Shown one piece after another: positions 17,439 through 26,113 of a stretch of DNA of 64,000 nucleotides. The stretch is from contig CAZTJJ010000002.1 of the NCBI GenBank assembly GCA_964614065.1, positions 1-64,000 of the forward strand. Reading direction: 5' to 3'. Each line of letters starts with the position of its first letter. Within the stretch, counting starts at the first letter, position 1. Position numbers and translations under genes: made by a program. The stretch is from M55B111 sp964614065. Lineage in GTDB: Bacteria; Bipolaricaulota; Bipolaricaulia; M55B111. The notes beneath the pieces were generated by a model. The model made no database searches. It saw only the letters and a program-made list of their open reading frames with translations, and was not told where the DNA came from.

Positions 17439-18496
17439 GTCTTGATTCATTAGAAGAACTGTTAGAACAAATTGCGCCAGGGGCCATTCTCCGGGATGCC
17501 TTAGACAGAATTGTCGAGCAGAGCCACGGAGGATTAATAGTCCTATCGCAGTTGGACAAAATACGGGAAATTATCACTTCAGGCTTTAGACTGGAGGCCG
17601 AGGTAACCGCTCAACGATTGAGTGAACTGTCAAAAATGGATGGTGCCATCATACTTGAAGATAATCTATCAACAATTAGCTACGCTAATGCCCACTTAGC
17701 ACCAGATCCTACTATTGAAAGTTTGGAAACTGGCACAAGACACAAAGCAGCCGAACAAACAGCAAAGCAATTCAAAATACCGGTAATCGCAATATCGGAA
17801 AGAAGGAACAGAGTAACCATTTACATCAACAACGAACGTTACATCCTTAGAGATATTTCCACGATAATCTCAAAAGTAAACCAGGCTCTTTTAATTATGG
17901 AACAGTATCGGGGGAACTACGACGACGATCTACAAGAATTAACAGCGCTCGAATTGGACGGAAACGTTCTGCCATTTCACGTAGTTAACCCAATTACCAC
18001 CATAGGGCAAATGATGACGCTAAAAAGTGAAATAAATCGAATGTTTCTCGAGCTCGGTGAGGAAAAGACGTTGCCAAGTAGACAACTCGAAAACATGATG
18101 TCCGGCATCGAAGCAGATCTCAGATTTATCATAAAGGATTTCAAGAAAGATAGTCCAAAAGACGTGGAACCTCTAGAGAACGAGATAATAGAACTCTGTT
18201 CGGACACACCGCCATCAACCAAACGCGTGATGGAACTTCTTGGGTACGATGAAGAAGATCTTGACGAATTTCTTTCATCACGAGGATACAGGATTCTCCA
18301 TAAGATACCTCGATTACCGCACGTGGTTATCGAGAGAATCGTAGACAAATTCGGAAGGCTAGAGGAGATCCTAAAAGCAAAAAGGCAAGAATTAGAAGAC
18401 GTAAAAGGAGTAGCGGAAACTAGATCCAACACAATAAAGGCTGGACTTCAGAGATTAGAAAACAGAATTACTATAATGGAGGATTTAGAACGTTGA
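17435..18496 (+). CDS. disA: DNA integrity scanning protein DisA, diadenylate cyclase
   Basis: 353 residues. The N-terminal DAC domain has the cyclase motifs DGA (SKMDGAIILEDN) and RHR-like (GTRHKAAEQTA). A helical spine and a C-terminal HhH DNA-binding region (GVAETRSNTIKAGLQRLE) follow. It makes c-di-AMP and senses branched DNA; in other bacteria c-di-AMP controls potassium and osmolyte transport, which would suit the betaine transporter found here. ATG overlaps the radA stop. Confidence 0.96.
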   Translation: MSLDSLEELLEQIAPGAILRDALDRIVEQSHGGLIVLSQLDKIREIITSGFRLEAEVTAQRLSELSKMDGAIILEDNLSTISYANAHLAPDPTIESLETGTRHKAAEQTAKQFKIPVIAISERRNRVTIYINNERYILRDISTIISKVNQALLIMEQYRGNYDDDLQELTALELDGNVLPFHVVNPITTIGQMMTLKSEINRMFLELGEEKTLPSRQLENMMSGIEADLRFIIKDFKKDSPKDVEPLENEIIELCSDTPPSTKRVMELLGYDEEDLDEFLSSRGYRILHKIPRLPHVVIERIVDKFGRLEEILKAKRQELEDVKGVAETRSNTIKAGLQRLENRITIMEDLER

Positions 18497-19314
18497 ACGA
18501 AAGAGACAAATTAACTAGATCCGTCAACTGGATACATGAACGCATAGATACTTTGCCAAACATCGGGATGATCCTGGGATCAGGTCTATCCGAAAGCCTT
18601 AATTTCCTCCAAGAAGTAACCGAACTGAATTGGCGAGATATCCCCGGTTTTCCACAACCAACTGTAAAAGGACACTCTGGCAAACTACTCATCGGGGAGA
18701 TTTATGGAGAGCCAGTTTTAGTCCAACAAGGCCGAATTCATTGGTACGAAGGGCAGGACTGGGAGAACGTGTTATTCCCAGTTAGGGTCCAGACACTGTT
18801 GGGCGTAGAGAAGTTAATTATTACTAACGCAGCGGGAGGTATAAATCGGAATCTTCTTCCTGGAGACCTGGTGCTTATCACCGATCACATAAACTTCTGT
18901 GGAGACAACCCACTCCGTGGGCCAAACGACGAGAGATTTGGGCTGAGGTTTCCAGACCTTACCAATGCTTATAGTAAAGACCTCGGGGCTAGAGCAGAGG
19001 CGGCCGCAACAAAACTGGACATGAATCTAAAATCCGGTGTCTACGTCATGACAACAGGCCCAAGTTACGAGACCCCTGCTGAAATTCGCGCTTTGAGAGC
19101 GCTAGGAGCAGATTTAGTGGGAATGTCGACCGTTCCAGAGGTAATAGCCGCCCGCCATGCGAATGTAGAGGTGCTCGCAATATCCTGTGTAACAAACAAG
19201 GCTGCGGGGATGCAGGATCAATTAACCCACGAAGAAGTAATTCAAGTAACTACAAACACAAACGATAAGCTAGGAAGATTAATCCAAGAGATTGTAAACT
19301 TATTTGATAACTAG
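18493..19314 (+). CDS. punA: Purine nucleoside phosphorylase, PNP/MTAP class II
   Basis: 273 residues. It splits guanosine or inosine with phosphate. Family motifs: MILGSGLSESL, QGRIHWYEGQ, ITNAAGGINRNLLPGDL, GPSYETPAEIRALR and MSTVPEVIAARHANVEV. The TTG start overlaps the disA stop codon and is preceded by GGAGGA within disA, so it ends the clpC-radA-disA unit. The 66 bp to the opposing accA hold nothing clear. Confidence 0.93.
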   Translation: MNERDKLTRSVNWIHERIDTLPNIGMILGSGLSESLNFLQEVTELNWRDIPGFPQPTVKGHSGKLLIGEIYGEPVLVQQGRIHWYEGQDWENVLFPVRVQTLLGVEKLIITNAAGGINRNLLPGDLVLITDHINFCGDNPLRGPNDERFGLRFPDLTNAYSKDLGARAEAAATKLDMNLKSGVYVMTTGPSYETPAEIRALRALGADLVGMSTVPEVIAARHANVEVLAISCVTNKAAGMQDQLTHEEVIQVTTNTNDKLGRLIQEIVNLFDN

Positions 19315-19380
19315 GAACTCCGGTCAGGGATTATCGATATGAGTCCTTTTGGAGGATAGAGCTAGGCTTAGTGGGAATAA

Positions 19381-20337
19381 TTACTCTTCCTTCGTAACTC
19401 GCTTAAAGCTACCTATGTTTCTGTATCGTTCGTGCCGCTTGGCCAGAAGCGTCTCCCGGTCTAGCTCAAGTAATTGACTCAAATTTCGATTCAAAGACTC
19501 CTCAAGACTTGACACGGTAACCTCGAGATTTTTGTGAGCACCCTCTGGGCCTTCACCGATGATCTCATCCACAATCCCGAGCTCCTTTGCGTGATCCGCA
19601 GTTAACCTTAACGCGCGAGCGGCTTCATCGGCGCTATTTTCATCATTCCACAAGATAGCTGCACAACCTTCAGGCGAAATAACCGAGTATATAGAATTTT
19701 CTAACATTAACACTCTATCAGCTGCCCCGATCGCTACCGCACCACCGCTACCACCTTCACCAATAACCACAGACATGGTGGGTACGTCAACTGACACCAT
19801 CTTTGATATACTTCTGGCGATCATTCCCCCGATGTTCTTTTCCTCAGCGTCCTTGCCCGGGTAAGCTCCCGGTGTATCGATTAAAGTCAAAATAGGGAAA
19901 CCAAACTTCTCCGCCAGATCCATTAATCGGTGAGCTTTTCTATAACCTTCTGAACGGAGCATTCCGAAGTTTGTTTCTTTGGACTTCGATGCGTTCCCCC
20001 CCTTGCTTTGGGCAATCACCATTACAGACTGCTCATTAAACTTTGCCATTCCCCCAATTAAAGCTTTATCGTCCCCCAGTAGACGATCTCCATGAAGAGA
20101 ATAAAAATCGTCAGTTAGCCTATCGATATAAACCTTGGAACTTGGTCTATCCGGGTGCCGTGCAAGCTTAACGATATCCCACTCATCCAGTTCTTCCTTG
20201 GCACTTTCCTGTCTTTCAGCCAATTTTTCAGCCAAGTTATCAATTTCCGCAGAGAGATCCAATCCATTCTTGGCATTGAGGTTTTTGAGCTGCTCTATCT
20301 GTTTCTCCAGCTCTTGTAGCGTTCTTTTTTCACTCAT
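19381..20337 (-). CDS. accA: Acetyl-CoA carboxylase, carboxyltransferase alpha subunit
   Basis: 318 residues. A helical N-terminus (ELEKQIEQLKNLNAK) precedes the crotonase-like carboxyltransferase domain with LIDTPGAYPGKDAEE and GEGGSGGAVAIGAADRVLML. With AccD it moves the carboxyl group from biotin to acetyl-CoA for fatty acid synthesis. It follows accD by 6 bp without an obvious ribosome site of its own, so coupling is likely. accB and accC are not in this window. Confidence 0.97.
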   Translation of the reverse strand: MSEKRTLQELEKQIEQLKNLNAKNGLDLSAEIDNLAEKLAERQESAKEELDEWDIVKLARHPDRPSSKVYIDRLTDDFYSLHGDRLLGDDKALIGGMAKFNEQSVMVIAQSKGGNASKSKETNFGMLRSEGYRKAHRLMDLAEKFGFPILTLIDTPGAYPGKDAEEKNIGGMIARSISKMVSVDVPTMSVVIGEGGSGGAVAIGAADRVLMLENSIYSVISPEGCAAILWNDENSADEAARALRLTADHAKELGIVDEIIGEGPEGAHKNLEVTVSSLEESLNRNLSQLLELDRETLLAKRHERYRNIGSFKRVTKEE

Positions 20338-20343
20338 AGCAAT

Positions 20344-21180
20344 TCAAAAGAATTTCAGGACTTCTGACAATTCAGATCTGAGGTTATCTCTTTCCACTAC
20401 AGCATCTACCATGCCATGATCGTAGGCAAATTGACTTGACTGAAAATCTGGAGGCAATTCTTCACCTATTGTCTTTTCGATAACGTTCCTCCCGGCAAAA
20501 CCGATCAACGCTCCTTTTTCTGCCAGTATGATATCACCAAGACTGGCAACGCTCGCTTCTACTCCAGCGGTCGTTGGATAGGTCATGATCGAAATAAAAG
20601 GTAAGCCTTCCCGGTCAAGGAGGTTTCTAGCAGAAGTCGTTTTCACCATTTGTAGAAGTGATAGGAGGCCTTCCTGCATCCTCGCTCCGCCCGAGGAAGA
20701 AACTAGAACAAACGGAAACTTCTTTTCAGCAGCGAGTTCAATTCCGTTAACGATTTGTTCGCCGACCACAGAACCCATGGACCCGCCAATAAATCTAAAG
20801 TCCATCACTGCCAGAACCAATGACATGCTCTCTATCTCCGCGGTGCCGGCTATAATGGCATCAAACATTCCGGTTTCCTTCTGGGCCTCATTCACTCTCT
20901 GTTCATAGGGCTTCACATCGATAAACCCCAGAGGGTCATCGGATTCTATCCTCCTCGTTTCGTCCACAAACGACTCCGAATCAACTAACGTCTTGATCCT
21001 TTCCTTGGCGGTCAAAAAGAAGTAAGCTCCACAATTGGGGCAAATATGGTTGTTCTCTTGCAATTTCTTTTTGAATATAAGTTTGCCACAAGACTTACAT
21101 TTGACCCACAGGGCCTCATCCTTTTCTTGTTTTTCCTCAAAATCAACCCTTAAATATTCCTCGTCACGAAACAGTGGCAT
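20344..21180 (-). CDS. accD: Acetyl-CoA carboxylase, carboxyltransferase beta subunit
   Basis: 278 residues. The N-terminal C4 zinc ribbon (CKSCGKLIFKKKL, then CPNCGAYF) is intact. The carboxyltransferase core has SSSGGARMQEGLLSLLQM and TYPTTAGVEASVASLGD. It pairs with AccA directly downstream. The gene follows the DUF502 membrane protein by 2 bp, so the three genes form one minus-strand unit. Confidence 0.97.
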   Translation of the reverse strand: MPLFRDEEYLRVDFEEKQEKDEALWVKCKSCGKLIFKKKLQENNHICPNCGAYFFLTAKERIKTLVDSESFVDETRRIESDDPLGFIDVKPYEQRVNEAQKETGMFDAIIAGTAEIESMSLVLAVMDFRFIGGSMGSVVGEQIVNGIELAAEKKFPFVLVSSSGGARMQEGLLSLLQMVKTTSARNLLDREGLPFISIMTYPTTAGVEASVASLGDIILAEKGALIGFAGRNVIEKTIGEELPPDFQSSQFAYDHGMVDAVVERDNLRSELSEVLKFF

Positions 21181-21182
21181 AC

Positions 21183-21854
21183 TTACTGGTCACCCATAAG
21201 TTCCTCTCCAACTCTATTGTCCAAAAATTTGGCTGGTATTACAATGCCCATAGATAGAACAAGCCTTAAACCTTCTTCTATGGTAAGACCAAGATAAGTC
21301 AGATCTTCTTTGGGTACTATTACTATCATGCCACTCAGCGGGTTAGGAGTTGTGAATATGAAAACAGCAACGACCTCATCTCCAATAATTTGGTTCAATT
21401 TGCCGAGTTTGTTATTTGTGACAAACCCCACGGTATAACATCCCTTTCTTGGATACTCCAGTAGTACAACGTCCCGAAACGTAGAGGAATTACGGCTCAG
21501 TATAGCATTGATAATCTGTTTAACAGTAATATACATCTTGTTTACAATGGGGGTTGAACCGATAGCTCGGTCAATTAAAGAATAGACCTTTCTTCCCACG
21601 TAGATTCTGGTAATTACACCCATAAAAACTATTAATAGAAGTGTAAAGATCGCACCTATCCCCGGAAACCACTCCTGACCGATTGTCATCATCAAAAAAT
21701 TACTGATGAGGTTTCCGAAGTCCGATCCTCTGCCCGTAAACCTCACTATCATACGATATATCAACCACAAAACATAAAAAGTAAGGCCCACTGGCAAGAT
21801 GACAAGCAAACCGTTAATAAAACTGTTCTTAAGATACGCCAAAACCCTGCGCAT
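21183..21854 (-). CDS. DUF502 family membrane protein
   Basis: 223 residues. Two transmembrane segments lie near the N-terminus (LLVILPVGLTFYVLWLIY, and GIGAIFTLLLIVFMGVITR). The soluble part has the DUF502 pattern STPIVNKMYITVKQI and VALLEYPRKG-like VVLLEYPRKGC. Function is not known for the family. It has a GAGAGGGA ribosome site and is the first gene of the unit with accD and accA, so a link to lipids or the envelope is possible but unproven. Confidence 0.87.
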   Translation of the reverse strand: MRRVLAYLKNSFINGLLVILPVGLTFYVLWLIYRMIVRFTGRGSDFGNLISNFLMMTIGQEWFPGIGAIFTLLLIVFMGVITRIYVGRKVYSLIDRAIGSTPIVNKMYITVKQIINAILSRNSSTFRDVVLLEYPRKGCYTVGFVTNNKLGKLNQIIGDEVVAVFIFTTPNPLSGMIVIVPKEDLTYLGLTIEEGLRLVLSMGIVIPAKFLDNRVGEELMGDQ

Positions 21855-21960
21855 ATGTCCCTCTCTAAGTTAACATTTGTGATATTAATTCTACATAACT
21901 TGAGTTATTCTGACACGTTCTTTATAACATTAGGCTATTCGTATGTTCAATTCCATGTGG

Positions 21961-21989
21961 TTGGAACGGGGTATTTATTATAATATAAT
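21961..21989 (+). promoter_or_regulatory. Promoter giving a probably leaderless transcript
   Basis: TTGGAA (21961-21966), 17-bp spacer, TATAAT (21984-21989). The expected start point falls within a base or two of the ATG at 21997. Confidence 0.55.
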
Positions 21990-21996
21990 CAGGTTA

Positions 21997-22173
21997 ATGA
22001 GAAGAGTAAATTGGACAATAACCGAAAAACAACATAAAGAATTGCAGCGTCTATCACGTAGAACGGGGCTTCCTATTTCAGAGCTTGTCAGACGCTCTTT
22101 GGATAAGTATCTTGGATTAGTTGGGGAAGAACCTCTTCGCAATATCGATGATGAAATGAATCATTCTTCTTAA
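21997..22173 (+). CDS. Small ribbon-helix-helix DNA-binding protein
   Basis: 58 residues from the ATG at 21997. An earlier ATG at 21943 would place the promoter inside the gene, so the shorter form is preferred. MRRVNWTITEKQHKELQRL gives the beta-strand and first helix, and RTGLPISELVRRSLDKYL the second helix of a CopG/MetJ-like fold. There is no Shine-Dalgarno site, in line with a leaderless mRNA. It lies 17 bp before the nicotinate phosphoribosyltransferase gene and may regulate it; no antitoxin partner is seen. Confidence 0.72.
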   Translation: MRRVNWTITEKQHKELQRLSRRTGLPISELVRRSLDKYLGLVGEEPLRNIDDEMNHSS

Positions 22174-22190
22174 ATGTATAGGAGGTAATT

Positions 22191-23348
22191 ATTTTTAACG
22201 TAGCATCAGAAAAGGAAATAAAGGGAGGAAAAGTAACTGATGTATATTTCAAGCGCACCCAAGAAATACTCAGGAAAAACGATATCGATAAACATGTCAA
22301 GATGGAGATTAGAACCAAATCGATCCCTGGAAAAGAAGCTGGTGTGTTTGCCGGCTTGGATGAAACCTTAGAGTTACTCCAAAACACCGGCATGTCCGTT
22401 TGGTCAATTCCAGAAGGAAGCTCATTCCTCCCTTACGAACCGGTTATGATAGTCGAAGGTTTGTACCGGAGCTTTTCCCCTATGGAAACCCCTCTCCTCG
22501 GTTTTATATGCCAAGCAAGTGGCATCGCCACAAAGGCTCGGATAATAACCAGAGCTGCGAAAGACAAACCCGTCTTCCATTTCGGCTCGCGGAGGATGCA
22601 TCCAGCAATTGCACCTATGATTGGTAGAAGCGCATACATAGGTGGTTGCGATGGTGTTGCAGTAACGAAAACTGCAAAAATGCTCGGCCTGGAACCCGTA
22701 GGCACGATCCCCCATGCCTTAATCCTCCTGCTGGAGGATTCCACGACTGCAACTGGTATGTTTGAAGAAATCTTCGGAGACAAAATCAACACCGTAGCAC
22801 TTGTTGATACTTTCGGCGATGAAAAATTCGAAGCGCTGGAAAACGCTGATCTGACCGAGGGATTAAACGCTGTCAGGCTGGACACTCCCTCCTCACGTAG
22901 AGGTAGTATGCTCCAGATTGCTAAAGAGGTCAGATGGGAACTTGATCTGCACGGCTTTCAAGACGTCGATATCTTTATCTCGGGGGGGCTCAACGAAAAC
23001 ACCATTCCCGAGCTAAACGAGATCGCCAGTGCATATGGCGTTGGAACATCAATTTCCAACGCACCCGTCGTCGATTACTCACTGGATATTGTTGAAATCG
23101 AAGGGGAACCAATCGCCAAGCGCGGAAAACGTTCAGGAGCCAAGCAGCTCTATGTGTGTGACAAATGTGGGAATAGAGAGGTAACTCCATGGAACGTGGA
23201 CGAGCTTAACTGCCCGGTCTGCGGCCGCCCAATGTCAAAACAATTAGTAAAAATGATAGAGGACGGGAAAATTATCGCGGATGATCGGTCAGCTCAAGAA
23301 ATAAAAGAGTACTCCTTACAGAATTCGATAGAAGTCGAGGAGGAATAG
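22191..23348 (+). CDS. pncB: Nicotinate phosphoribosyltransferase (apparent AUU start)
   Basis: About 386 residues. It makes nicotinate mononucleotide for NAD salvage. The first ATG is at 22302, but the 37 codons before it encode ASEKEIKGGKVTDVYFKRT, which matches the conserved N-terminus of the family. The frame opens at 22182, after a TAG, with no ATG, GTG or TTG before 22302. GGAGGT at 22181-22186 fits ATT at 22191 as the start. The core has FHFGSRRMHPAIAPMIGRS and ISGGLNENTI. A C-terminal zinc ribbon (CDKCGNREVT, CPVCGRPM) is present, as in short archaeal and bacterial forms. Confidence 0.85.
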   Translation: MFNVASEKEIKGGKVTDVYFKRTQEILRKNDIDKHVKMEIRTKSIPGKEAGVFAGLDETLELLQNTGMSVWSIPEGSSFLPYEPVMIVEGLYRSFSPMETPLLGFICQASGIATKARIITRAAKDKPVFHFGSRRMHPAIAPMIGRSAYIGGCDGVAVTKTAKMLGLEPVGTIPHALILLLEDSTTATGMFEEIFGDKINTVALVDTFGDEKFEALENADLTEGLNAVRLDTPSSRRGSMLQIAKEVRWELDLHGFQDVDIFISGGLNENTIPELNEIASAYGVGTSISNAPVVDYSLDIVEIEGEPIAKRGKRSGAKQLYVCDKCGNREVTPWNVDELNCPVCGRPMSKQLVKMIEDGKIIADDRSAQEIKEYSLQNSIEVEEE

Positions 23349-23438
23349 AGATTCGGCAATCAGCGTGGAAACGAATCCGAATTCTTAAGACACAGTCCAA
23401 CAATTGAAACCTTCATACTTTATTCACATCCATTGCAT

Positions 23439-23455
23439 ATGCTGTTTAACAGTAT
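23439..23455. promoter_or_regulatory. 17-bp inverted repeat before the SurA-like gene
   Basis: ATGCTGTTTAACAGTAT is palindromic apart from one G-T pair. It lies 52 bp before the start codon and could be an operator. It resembles the CTGTTTTAAACAG palindrome at 41963-41975. Confidence 0.4.
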
Positions 23456-23506
23456 GTTGAATTAACCCTAATGATAACTAACAATTACTCTACTGAGGTG
23501 ATATTG

Positions 23507-24250
23507 GTGAATTTCACAAAGAAAACTGTATTAGTCCTTGTATTAATATCTGCTCTGGTTTTTTCCTCGTTCGCTATACTTGCACAGGATGGCTCAGATC
23601 AAAAAGGTAATTCAGAACAACAACCAACCATCGTAGCTACAGTTAACGGAGAAAAAATAACTCAACAGGAACTTTCTCAATCGACACAGGTCTATCAGAT
23701 CATCATGACCTTATCTCAACAATACAGAACATTTGCTCAATTTTTGATGACCAGCGAATCCGGTAGTAAATTCCTCACAGAATACCGTAAATACGTGTTG
23801 GACCAACTAATCACTCAAAACCTTAGGGCTCAACAAATCGAGGAAATGGATATTACGGTTCCGGACGACGAGGTTCAAACAGAGATTGATAATATCATCG
23901 AAAACAATAAACAATTCAAAGACGAAAAAGCCTTGGAAGATTACCTCAAAAACAACCAAAATATGACTATGGATAATTTAGAATCTATGATCAGGGACAA
24001 CTTAAAAGTGCAAAAGTTAAAAGAAGAAGTGAGCAAGGACGTTAGCGTAAGCGAAGAGGAAATCCAGGAATTTTACAACAATAATAAGGAAAGCTACAAG
24101 GACGACGAAGGTAACGTAAAACCGCTGGAGGAAGTCAGAGAACAAATAACGAACTCGTTAATGAATCAAAAGCAGAATGAGTCCTACAATAATTGGCTTG
24201 AGAAAGTCAAGGAATCAGCGGAGATCGAGAAAAAAGAAGAGAACATCTAA
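23507..24250 (+). CDS. Exported SurA-N-type chaperone without prolyl isomerase domain
   Basis: About 247 residues from GTG at 23507, chosen because GAGGTG lies 6 nt upstream and a signal peptide then begins at once (NFTKKTVLVLVLISAL, cleavage probably after AILA). The mature part has the SurA/PrsA-type N-domain pattern (VATVNGEKITQQELSQ) and the closing helix (VREQITNSLMNQKQNESY). The parvulin domain that normally sits between SEEEIQEFYNNN and the last helix is absent. It is likely a holdase for exported proteins. Confidence 0.82.
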   Translation: MNFTKKTVLVLVLISALVFSSFAILAQDGSDQKGNSEQQPTIVATVNGEKITQQELSQSTQVYQIIMTLSQQYRTFAQFLMTSESGSKFLTEYRKYVLDQLITQNLRAQQIEEMDITVPDDEVQTEIDNIIENNKQFKDEKALEDYLKNNQNMTMDNLESMIRDNLKVQKLKEEVSKDVSVSEEEIQEFYNNNKESYKDDEGNVKPLEEVREQITNSLMNQKQNESYNNWLEKVKESAEIEKKEENI

Positions 24251-24282
24251 ACTAGTTGTATATCTCTTTGAGCAATGTCTCT

Positions 24283-24327
24283 TCCAGGAGAGTTAGATAA
24301 AGTTACTCCTGTTATCGCTCTCCTGGA
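24283..24327. terminator. Hairpin between converging SurA-like and ppa genes
   Basis: TCCAGGAGAG (24283-24292) pairs perfectly with CTCTCCTGGA (24318-24327) across a 25-nt loop. The T run is short, so it is only a probable terminator. Confidence 0.5.
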
Positions 24328-24342
24328 TTTGACCCGTCAAAT

Positions 24343-24873
24343 CTAGAACTTACTTTCGTATAAACGTTGAGCTTTTTCTATGGAGCGTTTCGCCTCCTCT
24401 CTCCCCGACCAGCCTAGTGTTTCTACCTCTTTTCCTCCTTCCAACTCTTTATACACCTCAAACATATGTGAGATCTCATCCAAGATATGATCAGGTACAT
24501 CATCAATATCTTTGTAACCCTCGTACCTGGGATCGTTCAATGGAACCGCAAGAATTTTATCGTCTCTTTCACCAGTATCCAGCATTCCCAGGATACCAAT
24601 TGGTCTTGCTTCCATAATACAGCCTGGAAAAGTAGGATTAGTCACAAGTACGAGAATATCCGCAGGGTCTCCGTCCTCGTCATAAGTCCTTGGAACGAAC
24701 CCATAATCACCAGGATAATGTACCGCGGTATGTAGAACTCTGTCTAGTACAATTTCTCCCTTTTCGATGTCGTACTCATACTTGTTCTCGCTCCTGCGGG
24801 GGTTCTCGATAACAGCATGCACAATCCTTGGGGAATCCGGACCGGTCTCCAGATCACGCCACTTATCTTTCAT
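24343..24873 (-). CDS. ppa: Inorganic pyrophosphatase (soluble, family I)
   Basis: 176 residues. It hydrolyses the pyrophosphate released by synthetases such as Acs. The metal-binding signature DEDGDPADILVLV is intact, with the preceding YPGDYGFVPRTYDEDGD region. Ends in a helical KRSIEKAQRLYE segment. It lies 41 bp after ddl on the same strand. Family I with a normal active site; nothing odd. Confidence 0.95.
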   Translation of the reverse strand: MKDKWRDLETGPDSPRIVHAVIENPRRSENKYEYDIEKGEIVLDRVLHTAVHYPGDYGFVPRTYDEDGDPADILVLVTNPTFPGCIMEARPIGILGMLDTGERDDKILAVPLNDPRYEGYKDIDDVPDHILDEISHMFEVYKELEGGKEVETLGWSGREEAKRSIEKAQRLYESKF

Positions 24874-24914
24874 GTTAGACCTCCCTGTTGCTTTTCGCCG
24901 TCTAGCGTTAACAT

Positions 24915-25883
24915 TCAGGCATCAGAGCCGCTGGATCTGTCGCATAATGCGCTGAAAACCATATTTTCCACTAGCTCTTGAAAACCTATTCCGGCATAAC
25001 TGGCAGCAAACGGTAAATCGCTCATTTTCGTCATTCCCGGAAGAGTATTGACCTCTAAAGCGTAAACCCCTCCATCCAAGTCTACACGGAAATCTACCCT
25101 ACTGTATCCACGGCAATGATGAGCACGGTGCGCTTTCATAGCTAACTCCTTTACCTCTTCCGTAATCTCATCGGACAATCTTGCAGGTACAATAAATTCG
25201 GCCTTGCCAGCACTATATTTAGCTTCATAATTGAAAAACCTCTCTTCAGTAACATTCAGTTCAACCAGGGGCAAGGGAGTTAATTTACCGTTTAATTCAA
25301 GCATACCTGCAGTGATCTCCTTCCCAGTAATGTATTCCTCGATAAAGACCTTTTCATAATTCTTCCTAACCTCCGCCGTAGCCTCGATTATTGCTTCTTT
25401 ATCGTCAACAATTTTTATCCCTCTACTAGAACCTTCGCTTACCGGTTTGACAACGAAGGGAAAACCCAAACTTGAGATAATCTTTTCCCTATCGATCTCC
25501 TCAGATTGACCTATTTCAATGTACTCCGGTACATTAACCCCGGCTCGCTGAAAAGATTTTTTGGAATATAGTTTATCCATTGCTAGCGCACTTCCATAAG
25601 GACCAGTACCCGTATAGGGGATATCCAGTAATTCAAGCAAAGTTTGCACTGTACCATCTTCGCCTATTCCACCGTGAAGGCAATTAAACACCAAATCAGC
25701 TCCGATTACTAAATCTAACAGTTCACTCGGACCGGAGAATTCCCCTCTTACTGCGTTAAACTGTTTATCACTTTTCACTAAAGATTCGTAGACGTTGGTA
25801 CCACTATGCAAAGAGACATCACGTTCGGAAGAGTTACCCCCCATCAGAACGCATATCTCTATGGGTACATTTCTATCGGTCAT
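24915..25883 (-). CDS. ddl: D-alanine--D-alanine ligase
   Basis: 322 residues. It joins two D-alanines for peptidoglycan. It has GGNSSERDVSLHSG near the N-terminus, CLHGGIGEDGTVQTLLE, the ATP-grasp loop PVSEGSSRGIKIV, and the metal-binding end YALEVNTLPGMTKMSDLPF. A short loop residue set before the C-terminus is typical of the family. Its presence shows a cell wall of the usual kind. The 230 bp upstream contain only the folD terminator. Confidence 0.95.
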   Translation of the reverse strand: MTDRNVPIEICVLMGGNSSERDVSLHSGTNVYESLVKSDKQFNAVRGEFSGPSELLDLVIGADLVFNCLHGGIGEDGTVQTLLELLDIPYTGTGPYGSALAMDKLYSKKSFQRAGVNVPEYIEIGQSEEIDREKIISSLGFPFVVKPVSEGSSRGIKIVDDKEAIIEATAEVRKNYEKVFIEEYITGKEITAGMLELNGKLTPLPLVELNVTEERFFNYEAKYSAGKAEFIVPARLSDEITEEVKELAMKAHRAHHCRGYSRVDFRVDLDGGVYALEVNTLPGMTKMSDLPFAASYAGIGFQELVENMVFSALCDRSSGSDA

Positions 25884-26048
25884 TGTACTTTTTCCTAATA
25901 ATAAAAAACCGTGGTCCGACTTTCAGTACGAAATTGTACATTTAGGTTACCCCAATCTCAAAAAGTTGTTCAAGGTTAGAAATCAGTTAAATGTGAATAC
26001 GAATTGCAGACATTGAGCATTCAACCTTCAGAAAACTTTCTGACCACC

Positions 26049-26081
26049 AAAAAAAATCCTTCCCCAATTAAGGGGAAGGAT
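26049..26081 (-). terminator. Rho-independent terminator of the folD end
   Basis: On the minus strand ATCCTTCCCC pairs with GGGGAAGGAT around 6 nt (26056-26081), followed by eight T residues. It lies 33 nt past the folD stop codon. Confidence 0.88.
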
Positions 26082-26113
26082 AAAATTAACTTAGCGCGAT
26101 ATTTATATGTTAT

